This document shows, in pieces, positions 10,474 to 19,131 of a DNA stretch of 64,000 nt. The translations under genes were made by a program, and so were the position numbers. Source of the DNA: Gallionella sp. (GTDB taxonomy: Bacteria > Pseudomonadota > Gammaproteobacteria > Burkholderiales > Gallionellaceae); the NCBI GenBank assembly GCA_028710565.1, contig JAQTTV010000011.1, positions 39,616 to 103,615 of the forward strand, in the 5' to 3' direction. The first letter of the stretch is position 1. Every line of letters begins with the position of its first letter. The notes beneath the pieces were generated by a model, which was not told the DNA's origin, did no database searches, and saw only the letters and a program-made list of their open reading frames with translations.

Positions 10474-10965
10474 ATGACCAAAGAACACAAAAAAATTGCC
10501 CACACCTTGTTTTGGGCAATACTGATGACAGTGCTGTTGGCGATGCCGCATGTGGGTTTTATGCTGAGTTTTGCCGTGATTCCATTGTCAATTTGGACGC
10601 TGTATAGCATTTACCTTAGTGTGCGCAAACCCGAACTGCGCACCAATCAACTGACCCGCGTGTCGATTTGGCTGGTTGGTGTGGCGTTGGTGGTGGGTAT
10701 TCATTACTTCCGCCATATCACCACACGGCAAAGTGCGGATGAGGTGGTCGCTGCCATTAAAAGCTATACGGCGACGCATGGGCAATGTCCCGCCGAGCTG
10801 GAGGATATTGGCATTGATCCGCAGCAATTGCAGGACAAGCTGGGAATGGCTGGCTATAGCTGTGATGATGGGAACCCGCACTTCTTCTACAAAGTAACCT
10901 ACATTGTTTTCGATACCTATAGCTACGATTTCAGCAAGGGTGTTTGGAAGTATCGCGCCAGCTAA
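10474..10965 (+). CDS. Membrane protein, paralogue of the gene at 8432
   Basis: A protein of 163 residues with hydrophobic helices in the first 85 residues (HTLFWAILMTVLLAMP; FAVIPLSIWTLYSIYL; WLVGVALVVGIHYF) and a soluble C-terminal domain with GQCPAELEDIGI, DKLGMAGYSC, PHFFYKVTY and YDFSKGVWKYR. It is a clear relative of the product at 8432. AGGAG lies 6 bases before the ATG. No known family; the repeated arrangement around the nuclease suggests local duplication. Confidence 0.75.
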   Translation: MTKEHKKIAHTLFWAILMTVLLAMPHVGFMLSFAVIPLSIWTLYSIYLSVRKPELRTNQLTRVSIWLVGVALVVGIHYFRHITTRQSADEVVAAIKSYTATHGQCPAELEDIGIDPQQLQDKLGMAGYSCDDGNPHFFYKVTYIVFDTYSYDFSKGVWKYRAS

Positions 10966-11028
10966 GGTGATACAAACAAGGTTAATTTTCCCCCGCATTT
11001 ACGTGTAATTTTTGGTCGCTTTTATCCC

Positions 11029-11613
11029 ATGTCTATCGAAACTTCGTTGGTCACCCAGAATCGCCTTGCACAATTTGCCGCGCGTTTTGAAGTGCGGGAA
11101 GACGGCTCGTGGGTGTATTTTCATCCTGATGGGCGGGAGGGGCTGCCGTGTTCACAGGCGGAAGCGGCGCAGTTAATCGTGGAATTTGAGCAAACTCATC
11201 AGCGTTCGTTACGCGGTGTCGTGTTTTGGGTCATCGCCAGCGGGCTGATATTGGGTGTGCTGGAGGCAAGCGGCGTGGCGATATTGCCGCGTTGGGGGCA
11301 ATATGCGATTTTTTTGGCACCGCTTCCTTTTGTTTGGCGCGAGTGGTATCACGCCAAATTACGCCCCTTGTTGTTTTTGGAGGGGCGCGTGCCTGTCGCG
11401 CCTTCTCGCAGGGTTTCGCGTGCCCGCCTCACTCGCCTCGCGGCTTTGCCTGCCAGTTTGATGGTCACCATGCTTTTGCCTTCAGCGGGGTTAACTTATT
11501 ACGCTGCGCAAACAGGCTGGGAAATTAGCAACGCGCTGGTTGTCGCGAGTAGTTTACTACTAGCGGCAGCGTGGCTGATGGCGCGCTGGACATGCAGCGT
11601 TGGATGGCGTTGA
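11029..11613 (+). CDS. Hypothetical membrane protein
   Basis: A 194-residue protein with a soluble N-terminal part (about 1-62; FAARFEVREDGSWVYFHPDG) and four hydrophobic segments: GVVFWVIASGLILGVLEASG, ILPRWGQYAIFLAPLPFVW, ALPASLMVTMLLPSAGLTYY and ALVVASSLLLAAAWLMA. No family recognised and no operon partner; a repeat element and galU follow. No clear Shine-Dalgarno precedes the ATG. Confidence 0.6.
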   Translation: MSIETSLVTQNRLAQFAARFEVREDGSWVYFHPDGREGLPCSQAEAAQLIVEFEQTHQRSLRGVVFWVIASGLILGVLEASGVAILPRWGQYAIFLAPLPFVWREWYHAKLRPLLFLEGRVPVAPSRRVSRARLTRLAALPASLMVTMLLPSAGLTYYAAQTGWEISNALVVASSLLLAAAWLMARWTCSVGWR

Positions 11614-11661
11614 TAAGAAGCTCACCGTCGGTACGACAAATTCGTATAATTGCCACCTTAG

Positions 11662-11787
11662 GGAAACGCTGATTAAATCTTCCGTTTGTGGTGAGCTTGT
11701 CGAGCCATGAATGGAAAATATAATGAAATCATTAGATTAAATCCGTTCACCCTTCGACAAGCTCAGGGAGAACGGATTTAATCAGTA
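11662..11787. mobile_element. Non-autonomous palindromic element of the TTCGACAAGCTC family with 9-bp direct repeats
   Basis: A 126-bp element whose ends are inverted (CGCTGATTAAATC left, GATTTAATCAGTA right). It contains GAGCTTGTCGA and TTCGACAAGCTCAGGG. CCACCTTAG occurs exactly at both borders (11653-11661 and 11788-11796), which looks like a 9-bp target-site duplication. No ORF is present. The remaining bases of the gap 11614-11879 hold nothing else I can identify. Confidence 0.7.
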
Positions 11788-11879
11788 CCACCTTAGATAT
11801 TTGCCTAACGCTCGTCTTGGCGGGCAATAGATGCCACATGCGTTCACCCTCAAAAAATTATGCACCCTTGAGAAATTCT

Positions 11880-12755
11880 ATGAAAAAAATCACTAAAGCC
11901 GTTTTTCCTGTCGCGGGCATGGGCAGTCGTTTTCTCCCTGCCACCAAAGCTAGTCCCAAAGAAATGATGGCGGTCGTCGATAAGCCTCTGATTCAATACG
12001 CCGTAGAAGAGGCGGTTGCAGCAGGCATCACCGATATGGTGTTTATCACGGGGCGCAATAAGCGCGCGATCGAAGATCATTTCGATAAGGCTTACGAGCT
12101 AGAAGCTGAGTTGGAAATGCGTAATAAGATTGAGTTATTGCGTATTGTGCGCGAAGTGATTCCCTCCCACGTCAACTGCATCTATATTCGCCAATCTGCG
12201 CCGCTGGGTTTAGGGCATGCGGTGTTGTGTGCTAAACCTGTGATTCAAGATGAACCGTTCGCCGTGATTTTGGCGGATGATTTAATCGACGGTAAAACAG
12301 CGATTGTGAAACAAATGGTCGATGTGTTTAATCGCCAACGCTGCTCGATCTTAGGCGTACAAAATGTACCGCGTGACCAAACAGGGCAATACGGTATCGT
12401 CAGCACCACCCCGCTGGTGACCGATTTGGAAGAGGTCAACGGTATTGTCGAAAAACCCGATCCTAAAGACGCGCCTTCTACCTTGGCGGTGGTTGGTCGT
12501 TATGTGCTGACCGCCAGAATTTTCCATCATTTAGAAAATGTTCGCGCAGGGGCGGGCGGCGAAATCCAACTCACCGATGGGCTGGCGGCATTGATGCAAG
12601 AAGAACGCATGTTGGCATATCGTTTTGAAGGGACACGTTATGACTGCGGCTCGAAATTGGGCTATTTGCAAGCCAGTGTCGCACTAGGCTTGCAACACCC
12701 CGAAGTCAAAGCGGAATTCGAGGCGTATTTGAAGGCGTTGAAGTTGGAGATGTAG
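11880..12755 (+). CDS. galU: UTP--glucose-1-phosphate uridylyltransferase
   Basis: A protein of 291 residues from the ATG at 11880. This start gives the family-typical N-terminus [20 protein letters not shown]; the reading frame is open further upstream but unrelated. Signature segments: the nucleotide-binding [41 protein letters not shown] and [11 protein letters not shown]. It makes UDP-glucose from UTP and glucose-1-phosphate for cell-envelope polysaccharides. It stands alone, between a repeat element and the adhesin locus. Confidence 0.97.
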   Translation: MKKITKAVFPVAGMGSRFLPATKASPKEMMAVVDKPLIQYAVEEAVAAGITDMVFITGRNKRAIEDHFDKAYELEAELEMRNKIELLRIVREVIPSHVNCIYIRQSAPLGLGHAVLCAKPVIQDEPFAVILADDLIDGKTAIVKQMVDVFNRQRCSILGVQNVPRDQTGQYGIVSTTPLVTDLEEVNGIVEKPDPKDAPSTLAVVGRYVLTARIFHHLENVRAGAGGEIQLTDGLAALMQEERMLAYRFEGTRYDCGSKLGYLQASVALGLQHPEVKAEFEAYLKALKLEM

Positions 12756-12849
12756 GAACTACAGTGCCCAGCCTAACAATCAGCTATTCAATCCCACACT
12801 CATTGCAGTAGAATGCTCAACCATTAACATCCCATCCCTTTGCTATATC

Positions 12850-12891
12850 GGCATTTTCGTCGGTATCGTGAATTTACCGAAAGGAAATGCC
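12850..12891 (+). promoter_or_regulatory. Possible ribosome-site-masking hairpin of the adhesin message
   Basis: GGCATTT (12850-12856) can pair with AAATGCC (12885-12891), which lies between the Shine-Dalgarno AAGGA (12881-12885) and the ATG. CGGTA (12861-12865) pairs with TACCG (12875-12879) inside. The ribosome site would sit in the internal loop. Whether this controls translation is inference. Confidence 0.35.
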
Positions 12892-15800
12892 ATGAAACGC
12901 CACGCCTCGATGAACCGTGTTTACCGTTTGATTTGGAGCCAGGTGTTGAACACTTGGGTGTGCTGTGCGGAGAATGCGAAGGGGCATGGTAAATCTATTT
13001 CGGGGCGCAAGTTAATCGCGGCGGCGTTGGCATTGATGGGTGGGGTATTTTTAACACCGTTGGCGATGGCAGGGCCTGTGGGCGGGCAAGTGAGTGCGGG
13101 TGCGGGGACGATTGCACAAACGGGGGTCAACACCACGATCACCCAAAGCACACAAAATCTTGCCATCAACTGGCAAGACTTCAGCATCGCCGCCAACGAA
13201 TCCGTGCGCTTTATCCAGCCTAGCACCATGTCGGTCGCCCTCAACCGCGTGATTGGGCAAAATCCCAGCCAAATTCTCGGTAGCCTCAATGCCAACGGGC
13301 AAGTGTTTGTACTCAACCCCAACGGCGTGTTATTCGGCAGCAGCGCACAAGTCAACGTCGGCGGCTTAGTTGCCTCCACATTGAACCTCAGCGATGCTGA
13401 TTTAATGGCGGGGAACTACAGCTTTGGCACCCCCTCTCCCGCAAGCGGGAGAGGGGCGGTGGTCAACCAAGGTCACTTGACCGCCGCACCAGGTGGCTAC
13501 ATTGCCCTGCTCGCCCCTGAGGTACGCAACGAAGGCGTCATCTCCGCCACCCTTGGCACCGCTTTACTCGCTGCTGGCGACAAAGTGACGCTGAACCTCA
13601 ACAACGGCTCACTCCTCAGCTACAGCATAGACCAAGGCGCACTCCAAGCCCTCGCAGACAACAAACAACTGATCCAAGCCGACGGCGGGCGGGTGTTTAT
13701 GTCCGCCAAAGCCGCCAATACGCTGGCATCTGCGGTCGTCAACAACACAGGCATCATCCAAGCTCGCACCATACAAAACGTCGGCGGCGTGATTAAGCTC
13801 ATGGGCGATATGCAGGTGGGCGCAGTCATACAGACTGGCACACTGAATGCCTCAGGCAGCACAGGCGGCAGCATCGACATCAGTGGTCGCGCCATCCTTG
13901 ACGGCGGCACTGCCACCGTCAACGGCACGGGTTCGACAGGCTCACCGCAGGTAGGCAATGGCGGCAATATCACCTACGCCGCCAGCACTGCCATCGTACA
14001 AACCTCAGCCGCCTCATTGCAAGCCAACGGCACGGCAGCGGGCGGCACCATACATTTACAAGGCAATACCAGTTTATTCAGCTCAGCGCACCTCAGTGCA
14101 ACGGGTGCAACAGGCGGCACCATCGACGTACTGGGCAACAGTGTCACCCTCGCGGCTGCGAACCTTGACGCATCAGGCACAACCCAAGGTGGCCTGATCC
14201 GTGTGGGTGGAGATTTTCACGGCACCAACGCCAGCATCCTCAACGCACAAACCACCACCCTCAATGGTGCAACCAAGCTGAAAGCCAACGGTGGCCATGG
14301 CAATGTGGTGGTGTGGTCGGATCAACAAACCGACTACTATGGCGACATCAGTGCCAACCGAGTTGGCAATATCGAAGTGTCCAGCAAAGGCTTGTTGAAT
14401 TACGCAGGCACTGCCAGCGCAGGCGCGGGTGGCACTTTGCTGTTAGATCCCGCCAATATCGTCATCTCCGCCACGGGCGGTCCTGCCGCCTTCGCCCTGC
14501 TGGATCCACATGCGGCTGCTGGCAATCTATTCGGACAAAACGTCACCGTGCTAGGCACCCGAACCGCTCCCGTATTAACCAACGGTATTTATGGTGCACA
14601 AGGCGCGTTTACCCCCACAGGCAAAGTCGTCATCGCAGTGCCGACTGATAGCCTGCTCGCAGCGAATGCGGGGGCTGTGTATTTGTTTGATACCACCACA
14701 GGGGCGTTGATTTCTACGCTGACGGGGAGTACGGCGAACGCTAGTATTGGTGACGGAGGCATCACCGTGCTGACCAATGGCAATTACGTGGTCAGCACCA
14801 ATTTTGGTGGTGGTGCGGCTACTTGGGGAAGTGGCACGACTGGGGTATCAGGTATCGTGTCCGCCAGCAACAGCTTAATCAATGTTCCGCTGAATTTCAT
14901 CAACCCGCTATTCAATGGCAACTACGTGGTGGTAACTCCTAATTGGTCTAACGGCATGATAGCCCAAGCAGGTGCGGTTACTTGGGGTAATGGTAATACT
15001 GGGGTGATGGGTGTCGTGTCCGCCAGCAACAGCCTAGTCGGCACCACTGCGGGGGATCAAGTGGGTAGGTACGGTGCCGCCGCGCTACAAAATGGCAACT
15101 ACGTGGTGAGTAGTCCTTTTTGGGATAACGGTAGCGTGGTCGATGCAGGTGCAGTGACTTGGGGGAACGGTACGACGGGGATCGTGGGTGCCGTGTCTGC
15201 CAGTAACAGCTTGGTCGGCAGCACCGCGCTCGATCAAGTGGGTTTGCCTGGCATCACCCCGCTAAGCAACGGCAACTACTTGGTGTTGAGTCCTAACTGG
15301 AGCAACGGTATGGCGTCCAAGGCTGGGGCTGTCACGTGGGGCAGCGGCACAACTGGGGTAGTGGGTGTGGTGTCCGCCAGCAACAGCCTAGTCGGCAGCA
15401 CGGCGGGGGACCAAGTGGGAATCCCATATTTTGGCAGTGGTGGTTACGTCACCTTGCTGAGTAACGGCAACTACGTGGTGAGTAGTTCTCTTTGGGATAA
15501 TGGTGCCGTGGTCGATGCAGGTGCCGTCACATGGGGCAGCGGCACAACTGGGGTAGTGGGTGTGGTGTCCGCCAGTAACAGCCTAGTCGGCAGCACGGCG
15601 GGGGATCAAGTGGGAGGAAATCCTCTCAATTCTAATGCTGCCATCGAGTTGAGTAACGGCAACTACCTCGTGCGTAGTCCTCTTTGGGACAATGGTGCTG
15701 CGGTCGATGCAGGTGCCGTGACCTGGGGTAGCGGCACGGCGGGGGTGACGGGTGTGTTGTCCGCCAGCAACAGTCTAGTCGGCAGCTCCACAGGGGACAG

Positions 15801-18800
15801 AATAGGTAATCTTTCTTCTTTTAGTGGTAATGCTGGTATCAACGCGCTGAGCAACGGCAACTACATCGTGAGTAGTCCTCTTTGGGATAACGGTGCTGCG
15901 GCCGATGCAGGTGCCGTCACATGGGGCAATGGCACGACGGGTGTCGTGGGCGTAGTGTCTGCCAGCAACAGCCTAGTCGGCAGCAGTACGTTAGATCGAG
16001 TGGGCCTCAATGGTATCTCTGTACTGCGCAACGGCAACTACGTGGTGGGCAGCCCTTTTTGGGACAACGGAGCGGTACTCGACGCGGGAGCCGCCACATG
16101 GGGCAATGGCACCACTGGAGTGGTGGGTGCAGTGTCTGCCAGCAACAGCCTAGTCGGCAGCAGCGCAGGGGACAAAGTAGGTAGTACCTATAATCTTGGC
16201 GGCAACATCATCCCGCTAAGCAATGGCAACTACGTGGTTGGTACAACTTCTTGGGATAACGGTAGCGTGGTCGATGTAGGTGCCGTCACATGGGGCAATG
16301 GCACAACGGGGGTGGTGGGTGCCGTGTCCGCCAGCAATAGCCTGGTCGGCAGCAGCGCAGGGGATCAAGTAGGTACCAATTCTATTATGGGTAGTGGCCG
16401 AGGTCTCTACGCGCTGAGCAATGGGAATTACGTGGTGAGTAGTGCTTTTTGGGACAATGGTGCCGTGGTCGATGCAGGTGCGGTCACATGGGGTAACGGC
16501 ACAACGGGGGTGGTAGGTACCTTGTCTGCCAACAATAGCTTGGTGGGTACGACAGCGGGTGATAGCGTGGGGATGAGTGGCATCACCGCGCTAAGCAATG
16601 GCAACTACGTCGTGAATAGTTCTCTTTGGGACAACGGTGCCGTGGTCAATGCAGGTGCCGCCACATGGGGCAATGGCACGACTGGAACGACTGGTGCGGT
16701 ATCGGCCAGCAATAGCCTAGTCGGCAGTGCTTTAGATCAAGTGGGGACTGCCACCATCCCGCTGAGCAATGGCAATTACGTGGTGATAAGTATTGGCTGG
16801 AACAACCACGCAGGTGCGGCGACTTGGGGTAATGGTACGACGGGGATCGTGGGTGTCGTGTCTGCTAACAACAGCCTTGTCGGCGGTGCTGCGTGGAATC
16901 AAGTGGGTGCCAATGGCATCACCCAGCTAAGCAATGGCAACTACGTCGTGAATAGTTATCTTTGGGACAATGGTGCCGTGGCCGATGTAGGGGCCGTGAC
17001 TTGGGGCAGCGGCACCACGGGGGTGAAGGGTGTCGTGTCTGCTAGTAACAGTCTGGTGGGTACTACAATGAACGATAAGCTCGGCTCACCTGGTGCGATT
17101 GATCTTCTGAATGGCAATTATCTGGTGCGTAGCCCGAATTACGCGGGCAATATGGGACAAGTGCTAGTGGGTTCTACGACAGGCTCGACCGCCCCTTTCA
17201 CTACAGGCAATATTGCCTTTGCCAACTCGGCGGGGCGGACGCTTTTCGTCTCACCTTCTTCACTGACCACCACCCTAGCGGCAGGCACTGCCGTCACGCT
17301 GCAAGCCAGCAACGACATCACGGTGAACAGCGATATTCTGGTGGGTGGGACAACAGGCGGCGCGCTGTCACTATCAGCGGGTCGCTCCATTATGTTGAAC
17401 GCCAACATCAACACCGCCAACGGCAACCTTAACCTCACCGCCAACGACACCGCCGCCCATGGCGTGGTCAATGCGGATCGTGCACCAGGTGCGGCAACGA
17501 TTACCATGGCAGCAGGTACTAGCATCAATACAGGCACGGGCGCACTAGACGTTCGCCTACTGAATGGTGCGGGCAACACCAACAACACTGGCGGTGACAT
17601 CACCCTCCGCGACATCACTGCTGCGCGTATCAATGCGGTGAACTTAGGTGGCAACCTAAACATCAACAACAGCGTCACAGGCATGTCCTTAGGCAATGTC
17701 AGTGTCACAGGCAATCTAACCGCTCTGAGCAATGGTGCGCTTACCCAAGCAGCTAACAGCTATATCTATGTCACTGGCAATCTAACCGCACTGAGTCATG
17801 GTGCGATTACCCAAGCAGCTAACAACTATATCTATGTCGCTGGCAATCTAATCGCACTGAGCAATGGTGCGATTACCCAAGCAGCGAGCAGTTTTATCAA
17901 TGTCACAGGCGATACTACATTGACCGCTGATAATGGTATCGTGGGAGCGGGCAATGTGAAGTACGGTATCACCCTCACAACCCCAAACAATAATTTTATG
18001 GGCGCGGTCAATGCCACGGGCAGTAGCATCAACCTCCTAGATAGCGTGGGCGGATTACAACTGGGGAATATCAACGCCACGGGCAACCTGACGGTACTGT
18101 CACGCGGCGGCGCGATTACCCAAGCTGTGGGCACAGGCGTGAATGTCGCGGGGACGAGCACCCTTGTTGCTGATAATTACATTGGGGGGATCAAAAATGT
18201 CAAATACGGCATCACGCTCAATAATGCAGGCAATGATTTCCGAGGTAAAGTCAGTGCGGTAGGAAAGAACATCAGTCTAACGGATATCAATGCGCTGATT
18301 GCTGCCGTGACCGACACAGGCAACACGGCATACACGACGGGCGGCAGCCTCACGGCATGGAGCAATACGGCAGGTAATTTGACCACGCTAACCACAGGCG
18401 TGGGCAGTTCGACGCTGTTTGGTCTAAGCCATATCGGTGGCAATCTATCGGCCAGCGGTTCAGGCACGATTAGCCAAGACGCGAGCGGTATCAGCGTCGC
18501 GGGCACAACGTCCCTCACGGGTTCGGCAATCAACTTATCCAGCTCGACGGCCAATGACTTTGTGGGCGCGGTGTCCGCAACGGGAACAGGTATCGCCTTG
18601 CTGGATGGGGTGGGTGGATTACAACTGGGTAATATCAACGCCACGGGCAACCTGACAGCACTATCACGCGGCGGTGCGATCACCCAAGCGGTGGGAACAG
18701 GCGTGAATGTTTCGGGAGCGAGTACCCTGATTGCGGACAACACGTTGGCGGGAGTCAATAATGTCAAATACGGCATCACCCTCAATAATGCAAGCAATGA

Positions 18801-19131
18801 TTTCCGAGGCAAAGTCAGTGCCATCGGCAACGGCATCAGCCTAACGGACAAAAACGCGCTGATCGTGGCGGTGACCGATACAGGCAATACCAGCTTCACG
18901 ACGGGCGGCAACCTCAACGTATGGAGCAGCACCACAGGTAACTTGACCACCACTCAAACAGCGGGCTACACCTTGTTCGGGACAAGCAACATAGGTGGTG
19001 GTTTAGTGGCGACCAGTCCTGTTAGCGTAACGCGCGTCACGGGAAATATCATCACCGTAGCGAACAGTCCAACGACGACTAGCAACCCCAACGTGACCAT
19101 CAATGGCCAGGTGGGGGCATTGATTCCATAA
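12892..19131 (+). CDS. Filamentous-haemagglutinin-like TpsA exoprotein (two-partner secretion)
   Basis: A 2079-residue secreted adhesin. An extended signal peptide (MNRVYRLIWSQVLNTWV, then a hydrophobic core ending PLAMA) precedes the TPS domain (about 60-330) with LNRVIGQNPSQILG, FVLNPNGVLFG and NVGGLVAST. Residues about 620-1420 hold 13 repeats of about 55-60 residues (NGNYVV, WDNGAVVDAGAVTWG, SASNSLVGS); the rest is beta-helix-like repeat (GNLTALSRGGAITQAVGTG). ATG 12892 is chosen because AAGGA lies 6 bases before it; an upstream GTG (12868) is also in frame. A 26-bp palindrome is read in frame at 13431 as PSPASGRG. The stop overlaps the transporter start. Role in adhesion inferred. Confidence 0.93.
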   Translation: MKRHASMNRVYRLIWSQVLNTWVCCAENAKGHGKSISGRKLIAAALALMGGVFLTPLAMAGPVGGQVSAGAGTIAQTGVNTTITQSTQNLAINWQDFSIAANESVRFIQPSTMSVALNRVIGQNPSQILGSLNANGQVFVLNPNGVLFGSSAQVNVGGLVASTLNLSDADLMAGNYSFGTPSPASGRGAVVNQGHLTAAPGGYIALLAPEVRNEGVISATLGTALLAAGDKVTLNLNNGSLLSYSIDQGALQALADNKQLIQADGGRVFMSAKAANTLASAVVNNTGIIQARTIQNVGGVIKLMGDMQVGAVIQTGTLNASGSTGGSIDISGRAILDGGTATVNGTGSTGSPQVGNGGNITYAASTAIVQTSAASLQANGTAAGGTIHLQGNTSLFSSAHLSATGATGGTIDVLGNSVTLAAANLDASGTTQGGLIRVGGDFHGTNASILNAQTTTLNGATKLKANGGHGNVVVWSDQQTDYYGDISANRVGNIEVSSKGLLNYAGTASAGAGGTLLLDPANIVISATGGPAAFALLDPHAAAGNLFGQNVTVLGTRTAPVLTNGIYGAQGAFTPTGKVVIAVPTDSLLAANAGAVYLFDTTTGALISTLTGSTANASIGDGGITVLTNGNYVVSTNFGGGAATWGSGTTGVSGIVSASNSLINVPLNFINPLFNGNYVVVTPNWSNGMIAQAGAVTWGNGNTGVMGVVSASNSLVGTTAGDQVGRYGAAALQNGNYVVSSPFWDNGSVVDAGAVTWGNGTTGIVGAVSASNSLVGSTALDQVGLPGITPLSNGNYLVLSPNWSNGMASKAGAVTWGSGTTGVVGVVSASNSLVGSTAGDQVGIPYFGSGGYVTLLSNGNYVVSSSLWDNGAVVDAGAVTWGSGTTGVVGVVSASNSLVGSTAGDQVGGNPLNSNAAIELSNGNYLVRSPLWDNGAAVDAGAVTWGSGTAGVTGVLSASNSLVGSSTGDRIGNLSSFSGNAGINALSNGNYIVSSPLWDNGAAADAGAVTWGNGTTGVVGVVSASNSLVGSSTLDRVGLNGISVLRNGNYVVGSPFWDNGAVLDAGAATWGNGTTGVVGAVSASNSLVGSSAGDKVGSTYNLGGNIIPLSNGNYVVGTTSWDNGSVVDVGAVTWGNGTTGVVGAVSASNSLVGSSAGDQVGTNSIMGSGRGLYALSNGNYVVSSAFWDNGAVVDAGAVTWGNGTTGVVGTLSANNSLVGTTAGDSVGMSGITALSNGNYVVNSSLWDNGAVVNAGAATWGNGTTGTTGAVSASNSLVGSALDQVGTATIPLSNGNYVVISIGWNNHAGAATWGNGTTGIVGVVSANNSLVGGAAWNQVGANGITQLSNGNYVVNSYLWDNGAVADVGAVTWGSGTTGVKGVVSASNSLVGTTMNDKLGSPGAIDLLNGNYLVRSPNYAGNMGQVLVGSTTGSTAPFTTGNIAFANSAGRTLFVSPSSLTTTLAAGTAVTLQASNDITVNSDILVGGTTGGALSLSAGRSIMLNANINTANGNLNLTANDTAAHGVVNADRAPGAATITMAAGTSINTGTGALDVRLLNGAGNTNNTGGDITLRDITAARINAVNLGGNLNINNSVTGMSLGNVSVTGNLTALSNGALTQAANSYIYVTGNLTALSHGAITQAANNYIYVAGNLIALSNGAITQAASSFINVTGDTTLTADNGIVGAGNVKYGITLTTPNNNFMGAVNATGSSINLLDSVGGLQLGNINATGNLTVLSRGGAITQAVGTGVNVAGTSTLVADNYIGGIKNVKYGITLNNAGNDFRGKVSAVGKNISLTDINALIAAVTDTGNTAYTTGGSLTAWSNTAGNLTTLTTGVGSSTLFGLSHIGGNLSASGSGTISQDASGISVAGTTSLTGSAINLSSSTANDFVGAVSATGTGIALLDGVGGLQLGNINATGNLTALSRGGAITQAVGTGVNVSGASTLIADNTLAGVNNVKYGITLNNASNDFRGKVSAIGNGISLTDKNALIVAVTDTGNTSFTTGGNLNVWSSTTGNLTTTQTAGYTLFGTSNIGGGLVATSPVSVTRVTGNIITVANSPTTTSNPNVTINGQVGALIP
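13431..13456. repeat. Perfect 26-bp palindrome inside the adhesin TPS domain
   Basis: CCCCTCTCCCGC (13431-13442) and GCGGGAGAGGGG (13445-13456) flank AA. This is the CCCTCTCCC-type intergenic repeat, here read in frame as PSPASGRG in a loop between two conserved TPS motifs. Confidence 0.9.
14760..17150 (+). repeat. Thirteen in-frame repeats of about 170-180 bp within the adhesin gene
   Basis: Each unit encodes a core NGNYVVSSPLWDNG, then AGAVTWGNGTTGVVG and SASNSLVGSTAGDQVG, with variable 3-15 residue linkers. Copies differ mainly at synonymous sites and in the linker, so units are old enough to diverge but similar enough for recombination. The Asn/Gly-rich, Trp-containing pattern suggests a repeated beta-structure. 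Confidence 0.9.

Noticed and set aside
14760..17150. Regular repeats that could be taken for a CRISPR array
   Set aside because: The periodicity is about 170-180 bp and in frame within a protein; repeat units are diverged at third positions and spacers are not unique.
18177..18953. 258-codon frame opposite the adhesin gene (and similar ones at 17139 and 17832)
   Set aside because: Low-complexity Leu/Pro/Val-rich antisense of repetitive TpsA sequence; no domain.
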